Shown here: positions 1-10,240 of the stretch, one piece after another
How positions within the stretch are numbered: the stretch's first letter is position 1
Layout of the letters: each line of letters opens with the position of its first letter
Assembly (NCBI GenBank): GCA_003194525.1
Contig: NBIV01000504.1
Coordinates: 1 to 32,130 of the forward strand
From: Gracilariopsis chorda
Taxonomy: Eukaryota; Rhodophyta; Florideophyceae; Gracilariales; Gracilariaceae
Reading direction: 5' to 3'
DNA: 32,130 nucleotides
Translations under genes and position numbers: made by a program
The notes under the pieces: model-generated
What the model saw: only the letters and a program-made list of their open reading frames with translations
The model's database searches: none
Told to the model about the DNA's origin: nothing

Positions 1-326
1 CACATGTCACCAGTATTGTCATGCACCTGTACATCACAGGCAGAAACATTCTATGTGACATGCATCATCCAGTTACCTTGTGCCAAGTGTCCCAAGCCGT
101 GCCCATCGTCCATACACTCCACACCACTTGTAACCACTATACTGCATATGAGCATTTGCAGTAGCCAATCATATGCCAGTTTCACGTTGGGTTTTGGCAC
201 AGGCGCATATGCGCTTTTGCGAAGCAGGTGCCAAAAACAGCCCATCGTTAAATGAAACTTTGTTTCCAAGTGGTGTACCATGATGTCCCAAGGCCACCAG
301 GCACTCAACACGTGTCAACGTCAACA
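1..326 (-). repeat. Family-1 copia LTR, antisense, cut by window edge
   Basis: Reverse complement of the 5' (U3) part of the family-1 LTR, matching 8644-8970 with few changes. Its terminal TGTTGACG lies at 319-326 read on the minus strand. It is inserted in the leader of copy A: the following bases (327-363) match leader D near 18012-18049. The right-hand TSD should be GAACA (327-331). The left copy is outside the window, so a solo LTR cannot be told from the end of a full element. Confidence 0.9.
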
Positions 327-363
327 GAACACATATCGCGTTTGTTACTAACCTCCCTGGGAC

Positions 364-1138
364 TGTTGAATGTTGTAAGGAAGTTGAGGGGATGGAAGGG
401 AAGTTCGCCAGCTCTAGCTTGTATTTACTTGGAGGTCCTTCAGGCACATCTTATATACCACTCTAAACTCGAATTGCGCGGGAACACCAACTACAAGTAA
501 AACCTAAACCACTAAGCAGGGACACTCAATACTACCAATCATCATCTAACATGACATAGCCAGCTCAGCACAACCTCATTACATCAAAGCACCAACGCAC
601 CAACGTTCCGTAATAGTTACGTGCATACACATGACCATGACAAGGCACAAATTCACGACTCCAACACACGCCAGCACATGCCAACACATCACGCTAAGTC
701 AACACGTCACGGTAAGTCGGCACGTAAGCTGTGGTGTTAGTGCCATGTCATCAAGTGGCAATGCACACAACACCCACGTCATCAATATACCCGTGCATGT
801 GTAAACCTGTTGACAGTGCATGCGCACCTTACCATTGTACCAACCACTGCTGTACCACTTGTACCAGGTGTCAACCACTTCACCAGTATCCCCTGCACAC
901 AACGTACACTGTGACCACTGTAGTAGCTGGACACGTGGGTGTGTCCAACCGATCCAGTTATGCCATACCACTTGTACGCACCACGTTGCATATGTACATT
1001 TGCAGTAGCCAATCAGAAGCCAGTTTCACGTTGGGTTCGCGCACACGCGCATATGCGCTTTTGCAGAGGTACCTCCAAACAGCCCATGCTCCCCGGAACA
1101 TTTGGTTTTCAGTGACAGCACAGGTACTACTGTCAACA
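364..1138 (-). repeat. Solo family-2 LTR in leader of copy A
   Basis: A 775-bp sequence running from TGTTGAATG to GTCAACA, nearly identical to both LTRs of element F (22126-22904 and 28175-28953). It is flanked by the perfect 5-bp TSD GGGAC (359-363 and 1139-1143). With only one LTR and a clean TSD, it is a solo LTR left by LTR-LTR recombination. Orientation is set by F, whose genes run on the minus strand. The palindrome GCGCATATGCGC is at 1047-1058. An antisense TATATAA lies near 451-457. Confidence 0.95.
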
Positions 1139-1234
1139 GGGACGTCTCGTACGGAATGAGCACCCTGCTTCTGAAGTGCGCAGAGTAGGGCAGGTCGAAG
1201 AAACCGCACCTCACCTGGAGAGATTAACCAGGGA

Positions 1235-1288
1235 CCAGGGGTCCCACCCTTAGGGTAGCGGAGATAGTATCTCCTGTCAGTGCGCCCG
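1235..1288 (+). other. Conserved leader RNA motif (copy A)
   Basis: A 54-bp block shared with C (9846-9899), D (18145-18198) and, in a different family, F (27085-27139 minus). It contains a GGGG...CCC hairpin followed by a perfect-arm hairpin, GGAGATA-G-TATCTCC, at 1260-1274. Candidate packaging or other cis-acting RNA signal; the function is inferred only from conservation. Confidence 0.55.
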
Positions 1289-1625
1289 CCTTTACCATTT
1301 TGTTTTTCTTTTCCGAGTTTGCCTTTGAGCTACTCGTGTGTTAAATCCGGGTGTAGAGTACCCGAACTCCGCCTGTGACTATCGTTCAAGACGTGCTTTG
1401 CCGAGCGTCGAGGCTTGATATACCGTCTCCGCTCACACCGTCACTGTTGAGTGCTGTCAATTTCCACTCCAGTGTTTCTTTTTCATTATCTGTAATCAGC
1501 TAGAGGTTATTGGCTGAGTCTGCGATCAACCATTTTACTTTCCTGGTGATCGATTTGGAAGCATCGAGTCCCTCACTCTGCTTCACTTGTTGTGTTTTTC
1601 TGGTGTTTCAGCGCGTTCTGGAAGT

Positions 1626-3958
1626 ATGTCTGACTCCGAAGTTGAGTCTGAAACCAAACCTGGTGTTAAGATCCCACACTTTCATGGTAAGCGTGGTGAA
1701 GACTACACCCTGTGGCGACACCGACTTCGTGCTGCATGTCGCATCGAAGGTGCCTGGAACGTCGTGGTGTCGAGTATGGACCAGTCAACTAGTGCCACTA
1801 TGACTCAGGAATCAGGCTCAGGGTTTGCTCAAAGCAGTCCCCGACTCATTGCAAATCGTGAAAAGGCATGTGCAATCATCATCTGTGCACTTGGAGATGC
1901 CCCACTGCGCGTTGTGATGGATGTCGATGATGACCCTGGACGCATGCTTCGACTGTTGGATGCGCGTTATGCCTCAAACCGGACAGTCTCCCGCATCGCT
2001 GTGCAGACCCAGATGTTCCAAATGTCGTACAATGGGCAGAATACGTCGGAGTATGTTGATCAATTTGCCACATTGTTCTCGTAACTGGATAGAATGGGGA
2101 AGGATGCGGCCATCCCTGAATCGCATAAGGCTCCCATGCTATTAGCATCTATCGACCCTAACTGCTCACTGGAGTCCACTGCTGCAGCTCTTCGTACGAA
2201 GAACATGTCGGAGCTCACCTGGGACTATGTCGCTACCACGATGATCGACGAGTACAATGCACGTCAGATGGGATCTAGAAGTTCCAAGCGCAATTGTGAT
2301 CACAAACGGAACAAGATCAATGTCGACCGTCCTGCTCATGTCTCGCGTAGGTCGCCAACTGATGTTCAAAATGTGAATATCCTTGCAGATGACTACTGTA
2401 ATAGCGAGTTTGTTGGGCACGATTACGCTTCCTCTTTCAAGAATGGTTATCATTGCACGTTCTGTGACCGCGACGGGCACACCCATGATAGATGTCACAT
2501 GAATCCCGACAACCCGGACAACCATCTGCCAAAAATTATCTTGGACCAACTCAATTCTAAATGTGAAGAGAAGTCCAAATCCGCCGGAAAAGCGTCTCGA
2601 AAATCGTCAAAGGTGGAGATAGCCGGCCTGGTTGGTGAGATGTTGACCACGCCTACATCTGCACATGATGGTACGAAGGTGTATGCAGACAGCGGTGCCA
2701 CCTCACATTTGTTCGGTTCTCTGTCAGCGTTTGTACCACACACATTGGTTGATGTTAATCTACGAAACGGTTGAGCTCGCAGACAACACCAAAGTCACTG
2801 CCACACAGCGAGGGGATGTCATCATACCCTTTCCAGGGGCTAACCTACGGTTGAAAGATGTACTGTTTGTTCCGGATCTTGGAGACAACCTGGTGTCTGT
2901 GGGTCGTATGGCCGACAAAGGCATTCAGTCTCTATTTCGTGCAGGTGTACTTATCGTCACATATAGAGATGGTTTGGACATTGGATGTGTTTTGCGAGAC
3001 AAGAGTTCTCGGCTGGATATGTTTCCAAGTCCAATGGAACATGGGCAACAGTGTTGGCCCGCAGCGCGAGAAATGTCACATTGCCACTAGGAGTGCGCAA
3101 CCCCGAACATCTGGTATGAGCCACGGCCATTTACAACAGGTTCATGAGAATGCTTGTGGCATCAAAAGAGTTTGTGCATCCGGAAGGGGTGCGTCAAACG
3201 CGTCCAACTGGCAATACATGCGAACAAAAGTTCCAGCAGCTCAGAGGAGTGCGTGTGAATGTGGTAAGTTTGCACGTTGGCGACACAGAAGATTTCACTG
3301 ATCTGTCAAAGCATTCAAAGTATAAGAGGCGAGAAACGTCGTTCTCACTACCCTACATTGTACGACATAATTTGAATGCACAACTGATGACTGCAGCAGT
3401 GGGGAAGCCATTTGAATTCTCAGTGGTACCACGCTGGTTGGCAGCGTCATTCTTTCCTACTACACTAGCGGATGTTATAAGGGACCGCATTGCAGTCCCG
3501 ATTTCTGCTATGGACTTAGCTCTGTACCTTTTGGTTACTGGTATGAAGCACTTGTTCGAATATTCTACGGTGTATGAATGTGTTGCGAAAGGTATACATA
3601 TAAGCCCGGGCACCAAGTTCGAGTCTCGTGCACTTGAGGGAGTGTACTTGCAGACTCTGGAGCATCATGTCTATGACCTTTTATTTACTAAGGACTATGA
3701 ATTTTTTACTATGAAGGATCGCGCGATGCTATACGGAAATGATACGTTTGTCTTGAGAACGGACTCTTTCACTTGTGTAGTTATGGAGGAGGAAACGGCC
3801 CCTATCCACGATCCCACATACCAGCAGATCATTAGATCTCTGCTGTACTTGACGTTATTTCCGGGTGGAGATACCCGGCAAACGCATTTTGTTCTACATT
3901 TGTACGCGTTGACATGAAGCAAATCGCTGCTAACCATGAACTCGACGAGGAGTGTTGA
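1626..3958 (+). pseudogene. gag-pol: Copy A gag-pol, deeply decayed, RT deleted
   Basis: Family-1 Gag-Pol relic. The start ATG at 1626 is the same one used by C and D (protein begins MSDSE). Gag is recognisable to the CCHC knuckle (about 2450-2500), and the protease YADSGATSHLF is at about 2682-2714. Breaks: in-frame TAA at 2082-2084 (a CAA codon in copy C), a frameshift around 2755-2775, and TAG at 3088-3090. From about 3090 to 3600 similarity is patchy, and integrase survives only in shreds. A well-preserved piece (GTKFESRALEGVYLQTLEH) lies at about 3609-3665. The sequence then jumps to the region after the RT, near 3786, so the RT palm with YVDD is missing. The last codons overlap the 3' LTR (stop TGA 3956-3958). 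About 2.3 kb remains where copy C has roughly 4.3 kb of its own gag-pol. Non-functional; any movement would need proteins in trans. Confidence 0.85.
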
Positions 3959-4743
3959 TGTTAGGACATGTCGAGTGCCTGGTAGTGCTCTGACCTCATG
4001 GTCAACTACTTGGAAACAAACCTGCATATGACGATGGGCACTTTTGAGCACGTGGTTTGCAAAAGAGAATATGTTCCTGTGCTCAAACCCAACGTGAAAC
4101 GGGTATACGATTGGCTACTGCAAATGCTCTTATGCATTACAAGGTTAACAAGTGGTAGGGAGTCTCTGGATCAATGGAACGTGACGGCACACTTGGCACA
4201 GTGTAATTGTGTGCTGTGCAAAGGAGTGCTTGTGACGGGTGCAGTTTACAGGTGCTGGTCATTGTTGCTGACGTGTGCATATGTGCGATTGCACGTGCTC
4301 GACATGAGCTTATGATAGAGTATGCTTCTGGATGTGTTGGCAAGTGAATTTGTACTGCGTCATGGTAATGTGGCCTGTGAACTTGTGCTGCGTCATGGTA
4401 ATGTGCATGCACGTGACTTGTTGTGCTTTGTTGGCATGCGCTGGCACATATTGTGCCTGATTAGTGTGCCCTGGCACATTGTTGTGCATGTTTGCCACAT
4501 GATGCCGTGAGTTTCTACATGCATGATTGTGTTATGTTAGATGATGATTGGTAGTATCGGGTGTCTGTGCTTAGTGGTTTAGGTTTTAGTGATAGTTGTA
4601 GGTGGTGTCTCAAAGTGCTATAAGTATTGTGCTTGAGGCACCTCCAAGTAAACCCGACCCAAGCCTGGCAACCTTCATCTTTGTATTGTTTCGTTTTCTT
4701 TCTTTCTTATCTTGGTCAGGTCTAACCTCTCTTTGCAATAACA
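3953..4743 (+). repeat. 3' LTR of copy A (older family-1 subtype)
   Basis: A 791-bp LTR from TGTTGATG to AATAACA, sharing blocks with the LTR at 16943-17753 and, more weakly, with the C/E LTRs. It begins inside the end of the A pol frame. Copy B gag follows at once from 4744. Since B is cut at a point reading ACCGT, the expected TSD of A is ACCGT (4744-4748) with the partner copy left of the window. The LTR palindrome is degraded here. Confidence 0.85.
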
Positions 4744-7700
4744 ACCGTCTACGTGCCGCCTGTCGAATTAAATGTGTCTGGAATGTTGTTGTCTCGAGTT
4801 CGGAGGAGTCATCTAGTGCCACAATGACACAAGCGTCTGGTTCTAGTGCGACCCAGACCCCTTCCCGTATACTTGCAAAACGCGAAAAGGCATGTGCAAT
4901 CATCATTTGTGCGCTTGGTGTTGCCCCACTGCGTGTAGTTATGGATGTGGATGATGACCCTGGTAACATGCTTGAACTACTTGATGCGCGATATGCCTCA
5001 AACAGGACTGTGTCTCGTATAGCTGTGCAGACTCAGCTGTTCAGAATGTCATACAAAGGCCAAAACATGTCCAAGTATGGGGATCAGTTTGCCTCTCTGT
5101 TCTTGCAGCTGGACCGCATGGGCAAGGATGCCGCTATACCTGAGTCTCACAAAGCACCTATGCTTCTGGCCTCTATTGACCCCAACTGCTCTTTGAAGTC
5201 AACTGCACCAGCACTTAGGACCAAGGAGATCTCCGAACTGACATGGGAATATGTGGCGACAACCCTGATTGATGAATATAATGCTCGTCAAATGGGTTCA
5301 GGTAGTTCTGGTAGAGTTCGTAATCGCAAAAAGAACAGGAACAAGGGCGGTGCCCGTATAAGTGGACACAGCAGATCATCGATTGGTAATGAAAATGATG
5401 GTAACGCGTCAGATTCGACCACTGTTAACGACCCCACTGGTCGTGCGTATGATGCTGGAAGCAGAAACTGGTACCACTGCACCTTCTGCGACCGTGATGG
5501 ACATACCCAAGACCGATGTCACATGAATCCAGACAACCCTGACAACCATCTTCCACAAGCAATCTTGGACCAGCTGAGGGTGAACGCAGTTGAGAAGCCA
5601 AAGCGTTCTGGGAAGTCATCCAGTAGAGCGTCCAAAGTTGAGATTGCTGGTGTTGCTAGTGAGAAGTCTTCAGTGGTACCGCCAGCTATTACTCACATCG
5701 ATACTTATGCGGACAATGGTGCTACGTCGCATTTATTCTGTTCTGTATCTGCGTTCGTTCCAGACACACTGATTGACCTACCAGAGAAGGCAATTGAGCT
5801 AGCTGACAACACCACGGTTATTGCCGCGCAACAAGGAGATGTCATACTACCCTTCTCGGATGTGAACTTCAGGTTGTCGAAAGTGCTGCTAGTTCCGAAT
5901 CTTGGATATAACCTAGTATCCGTAGGTCGCTTAGCTGACAAGGGTATCCAGTCACGATTCTGTGGTAAGGAGGTAAGCGTACAACATGAGGACGGGTTTG
6001 ACATTGGACGTGGGACTCGTCATAATCGTTCCCGTTTACACACGCTACCTAACCCGATTGACCATGGGCATACATCCAAGATGCTTTCTGCAACAGACGA
6101 TAGCACAAGTACATTGTGGCATCGCAGACTGGCACATATGAATGAGCATGACCTACAAAAGGTTCATGAACATGTCGACGGAGTCCCAAAACTCAAGTGC
6201 ATGGAGGAGGTATGTCGATCGTGTCGGCTTGGCAAAGCACATAAACTGCCACTTCTGGGCAAGTTTGAAAGAGCCGACAACATTGGAGACATTGTGCACT
6301 CAGACAATATGGATCCGTTAGTGCCATCGTTCCCAGATCGATTCCGGTGTACATCTGCATTTGTGGATGATCACTCGCGATATGCAGTACTTGGGTTCAT
6401 GATGCATAGGGCTGAGATTGCACAAGTGTTCTTGGGTGTAGGGCAGAAGCTCAAACAGCTTGTAGGAGAACATGTGCTTATTCGAAAACTGCACTCTAAA
6501 AATGCAGAAGAGTACATTGCCTTGCAGCAAAATCCCGAAAATGGTCTCCAGGAGGTATCGTTTTCTCCACCGTATACCCCAGAACATAATGCTATTGCCG
6601 AGCGCATCAATTGCAGTATGGTGGAAGCTGCCCGAGCTTTGCTCATTCAAGCAAATCTTCCAGAATGTTTGTGGTCGTATGCACTAAAACATGTTATTTC
6701 TGTTCGCAATAGAGTGCCGCACTCCACGACTGGCGTGACACCGTATGTGCTAGTGACTGGAACTAGGCCTTCTTTGAAGTATGTCAGAGTATTTGGATGT
6801 GCTACATATGTATTTAAACTGAACCCCGGCACCAAGTTTGAGTCTCGTGCACTTGAGGGAGTGTACTTGCAGACTCTTGAGCATGGTGTTTATGAGGTCC
6901 TAGTTACTGATGACGACGAAATTCCTCGAATAGTAAGGTCCCGTCATGTCACTTTTGATGAATCTAGGTTCCCTGGTGCACCATATCTCAGCAACTATAT
7001 GGATGACGAAAGCACATCAGATAGTACTTATCATTCTGAGAACGATATGGATAGCATCAGTTCGGATGAATTCTCTGTTGATGATGTTGAGAACGTCATG
7101 TCAAACTCAGAGAATGGTACCACAGACCACCCTGAGGCACCAACAGACATTATGGTTGACCCTGCAACAGTGAACTTTGATGCTGCCGAGGACAGTTCTA
7201 GTGATTAAGAGCAGTCAAATGACGATGGAGGTGACATATAACATGAAAATGTTGACTCCGAGTCACAGTCACGGTATCCTCGTCGCACAAGGCGTGCACC
7301 ACAACGCTGGTGGCATATGGCTGGCATGGCCAAATCTGAGGTTGAAGTGACCACGAGTGATGATCCCACACTAAAGGAAGCATTGTCTGCAACCCCAACT
7401 GAAAGAGAGCAATGGCTAAATGCCATTGATGAAGAGTTGGCATCTTTAGAAGAAAAGGCTACATGGGTTCCTGATGACTCACCAAAGTCTGAGCCACTAC
7501 CAACGCATGTCATACTGAAGGTGAAACGTGACGCAGATGACTCCGTTGACCGATTTAGAGCTCGAATAGTGGCTGGGGGCAACCGCCAGACATATGGTCA
7601 GGACTACTTAGAGACGTATGCACCAGTTGTCTCGTTCAATTTGGTTCGCTTGTTCCTGTACCTGATGTTGTGTATGCAGATGTTCGTTACACAGGTTGAC

Positions 7701-8643
7701 ATAAAGACAGCGTTCCTTAATGGTGAACTCAAAGAAGATGTGTGGGTAATGTCCCCGCGTGGCATTCTTGGTCTCAAGTCACAATGCTACAAACTGCTAA
7801 AGGCGATATATGGGCTTAGGCAGGCTCATCTGGCATGGCATACGAAGTTCAGCACAGACATTAAAGGCATAGGTTTTGAAGAATTACCCAGTGCACCATG
7901 TGTTTTCAGGCGCAAACTAGCCGGCAACACTTACGCATACATCCTGGTATACGTAGATGACCTTCTCATACTTACGCCAACTGCTGAACAACGTTCCCAC
8001 ATAATGGAGGAGGTCAAGTCACTGTATGACCTACGTGTTGAGACTGGTGTCAGAATGTATCTTGGTGTTAAATTAAGCTGGAACATGGACTCCAATGGCC
8101 AACTGTTAGGTGTGAAACTAGCACAGCGGTTGTATGTCAGTAGAATGTTACGTCGGTTTGGAGTGGAATGTAGCAAGCCTGCACGAAGCCCAATGGTGTA
8201 ATCCTTCTTTTCCTCGCTTGATGCAGAGGAGGACAAGTCCCCATTTGAAGCCCAGTTGTATCGGCAGATGATCGGGTCTCTGCTGTACCTGGCATTACGC
8301 ACACGTTTGGACATATTGGCACCTGTACTTATCATACCAAGCTTTCAGAAAGCACCAACTCGGTATTGTCACCCAGCGGTGAAGCGCGTGCTCAGGTATT
8401 TACGTGGCACTACTCACCATGGACTTGTTTATCTCCCTGGGAACCTGCTGCTGAATGGTTATGTGGACTCTGACTACGCAGGCGACACCACGGATCGCAA
8501 GTCTTTGTCTGGCTTTATGATCAAACTTTGGTCATGTGTTTGTTTCTACGGTGCCCATAAGCAGGCGTCAGTGGCATTGTCTACAGGCCAGTCCGACTAT
8601 TACGCATTAGTGATGGCAAGTCAAGAGCTAATATGGATATCTC
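4744..8643 (+). pseudogene. gag-pol: Copy B gag-pol, main part (5' end split by A, 3' end by C)
   Basis: Family-1 Gag-Pol in one frame from mid-Gag (RLRAACRIK) to RNase H. Order: Gag, CCHC knuckle (about 5475-5525), protease, HHCC finger, integrase, RT (YVDDLL 7950-7967), RNase H. The frame is open except for three TAA codons at 7206, 7239 and 8199 (the last is GAA in copy C). Catalytic damage: the protease reads DNG instead of DSG (about 5712-5720). The integrase position that is Glu in C and E is Lys here (HSKNAEEY, about 6490-6513). The Gag N-terminus lies left of the window beyond copy A. The frame is cut at 8643 by element C and resumes at 16651. B closely resembles D in Gag. Non-functional. 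Confidence 0.9.
8639..8643 (+). repeat. TSD of element C, left copy (ATCTC)
   Basis: ATCTC directly precedes the C 5' LTR and recurs at 16651-16655 after the C 3' LTR. It lies in the RNase H region of copy B (copy C's own RNase H reads TTATCTCGG here). This proves that C integrated into B. Confidence 0.95.
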
Positions 8644-8750
8644 TGTTGACGTTGACACGTGTTCGAGTGCCTGGTGGCCTTGGGACATCATGGTACACCA
8701 CTTGGAAACAAAGTTTCATTTAACGATGGGCGGGTTTTGGCACCTGCTTC

Positions 8751-8830
8751 GCAAAAGCGCATATGCGCCTGTGCCAAAACCCAACGTGAAACTGGCATAT
8801 GATTGGCTACTGCAAATGCTCATATGCATT
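8751..8830 (+). promoter_or_regulatory. U3 module shared by both LTR families
   Basis: This block contains CAAAAGCGCATATGCGC, then CCCAACGTGAAACTGGC, ATTGGCTACTGCAAATG and CATATG. The same order and spacing occur in family-2 LTRs (28803-28880 minus) although the proteins of the two families differ greatly. Probably promoter or enhancer sites for a host factor, including an inverted CCAAT box. Inferred from conservation only. Confidence 0.5.
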
Positions 8831-9313
8831 ATAGTGGTTACAAGTGGTGTGGAGTGTATGGACGATGGGCACGGCTTGGGACACTTGGCACAAGGTAACT
8901 GGATGATGCATGTCACATAGAATGTTTCTGCCTGTGATGTACAGGTGCATGACACTACTGGTGACATGTGCCAATAGTGCACGGCACGTGCCAGGCACGC
9001 AATCATATTATGGTAATGGACTTAGGGCAATGTAGCATATGCAGTGTCATGCGAATTTGTGCTTTGTCATGGTTGTGATGATGCAAGTAAGTGATTATAC
9101 GGTGATATGGCATGCTGGAACAATGCTGGCATGACAGTTTCACTTACTGTGCTTCGTTGGCATGTGCTGGAATATTGTTATGCATGGTTGCGGTAAGCTG
9201 TTACGCACTTGCCCAACCCTAATTATGTTATGTTTCAATGTTATTGGTAGTATTGGGTGTCCGCACTTAGTGGTATAGGGTTTTCTTGTAGTCGTAGTGG
9301 AACAAAGATCTGC

Positions 9314-9320
9314 TATATAA
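9314..9320 (+). promoter_or_regulatory. TATA box in C 5' LTR
   Basis: TATATAA in the context GCTATATAAG, about 130 bp before the LTR end, as expected for a U3/R border. It is intact in the other recent family-1 LTRs, for example 16517-16523. Transcription would start some 25-35 bp downstream, close to the CTCCAAGTAAACC block that family 2 also has. Confidence 0.7.
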
Positions 9321-9446
9321 GTTGCAAATGCTGCAGCTCCAAGTAAACCATCCGCCAAGCGTGGCAACCTTCACTTTTACTTTTCTTGTTTCTTTGTTTC
9401 TTTCTTTTCCTTCCCTACCGTAGCCCAACTTACATTTAGAATTACA

Positions 9447-9460
9447 GGTTATGGGCCCAG
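9447..9460 (+). other. Primer-binding site, half initiator tRNA-Met (element C)
   Basis: GGTTATGGGCCCAG begins right after the LTR. Its complement, CTGGGCCCATAACC, is the anticodon stem-loop of eukaryotic initiator tRNA-Met (CAT anticodon inside). This is the copia-type site, where a 5' tRNA half cut in the anticodon arm primes minus-strand DNA. Identical sites occur in D (17754-17767) and F (28161-28174 minus). Confidence 0.85.
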
Positions 9461-10240
9461 ATCGTCGATTCTTCGCAGACGTCGCGCTCTATTGATTCCA
9501 TTTCTTTTCTTTTGCGTTCAACGGAGCTGTCCTAGCGAGAAGTTTTGCGTATCTTGTCGAAGTACAGGTGTTGTGGTGAAATTAGGCAAAGCGTTCAGAG
9601 ACCCCTTCTCTGGTAAGCCGACCTGCGCCTGATCCGATCCCTGCTCCTGTGCTTTAGCGGACGAGGAAGACCGCGCTATTTTCCTGCAAGTGACCAGTGG
9701 GGGAGTATAGGTGAAAACTTATGGCGAGAGTTATTAACCTTCCCTGGGAAATCACGTAAGGATTGTAAAGCCCCTCGTTCTGAAGTGCGCAGAACAGTGT
9801 AGGTCAGAAGAATTTCGTACCTCACCTGGAGAGAGTTACCAGGTTCCAGGGGTTCAACCCTTAGGGTAGCGGAGATAGTATCTCCTGTCAGTGCGCCTGC
9901 TTTAACGAAGTTACTTTCTTTTCCGAGTGTGCTTCAGAGCCACTTGTAAGTATATTCCAGGTGTAGAGGACCCGACCTCCACCTGTGATTCGCGTACCAG
10001 ACGCGTCTGGACGAGCGTTGAGACTTGGGTACACAGTCTCCGCTGGCGCCCTCGCTGTTGAGTGTCGAGTATTCTCCACTCCAGTACCTCAATTTTGTGT
10101 GACATCAGCTTCAAGTCCATAGCTGTGCTCAGATCAAGCATCCCCAACTGCTTCTGATCTATCGTTTAAGCATCGAGTCCCTCACTCTGGTTCTCATATC
10201 ATTTTCGTCGAATTTTAGTGGCTGAACTCCTTCTGGAACA
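9461..10240 (+). other. 5' leader of element C, noncoding
   Basis: 780 bp between the PBS and the gag ATG, aligning along its length with leader D (17768-18545). It holds the 54-bp conserved motif (9846-9899) and a perfect 14-bp palindrome, CCAGACGCGTCTGG (9997-10010). No credible gene. The minus-strand open frames around 9888-10147 are short and resemble nothing. Confidence 0.85.
9846..9899 (+). other. Conserved leader RNA motif (element C)
   Basis: Same 54-bp block as in A, D and F. The hairpin GGAGATA-G-TATCTCC is at 9871-9885. A preceding stem pairs GGGG with CCC across TTCAA. Just upstream, CCTGG (about 9825-9829) and CCAGG can form another stem. Confidence 0.55.

Larger units (their letters stand above)
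327..1625 (+). other. 5' leader of copy A (family 1), split by a solo LTR
   Basis: Noncoding leader upstream of the copy-A gag ATG at 1626. Bases 327-363 and 1139-1625 align with leaders C and D, and a family-2 solo LTR (364-1138) separates them. The PBS and 5' LTR of A must lie left of the window. It keeps the conserved leader motif (1235-1288) but has lost the CCAGACGCGTCTGG palindrome seen in C and D. No gene is seen in it. Confidence 0.85.
8644..9446 (+). repeat. 5' LTR of element C
   Basis: An 803-bp LTR starting TGTTGACGTTGACACGTG and ending AGAATTACA, directly followed by the PBS. U3 holds the palindrome GCGCATATGCGC (8757-8768) and an inverted CCAAT box, GATTGGCTAC (8801-8810). A TATA box is at 9314-9320, and a pyrimidine-rich stretch near the 3' end (about 9370-9415) fits R/U5. 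Bases 8642-9020 can be read as open frames, but these recur in every LTR copy and look incidental. Confidence 0.95.

Noticed and set aside
1587..1625. Splice acceptor (pyrimidines then TTTCAG) just before gag in A, with GGTAAG donors in the leaders
   Set aside because: The acceptor is not kept in D and only poorly in C, so a leader intron is not supported.
4602..4743. ATG at 4602 as the real start of copy B
   Set aside because: It lies in the 3' LTR of A and joins B gag by chance at the insertion point; the true start is left of the window.
8633..9006. Open frames of 60-130 codons that recur in every LTR on both strands
   Set aside because: They are carried by each LTR copy, overlap on both strands and resemble no protein; only the frame opened in C and E deserves attention.
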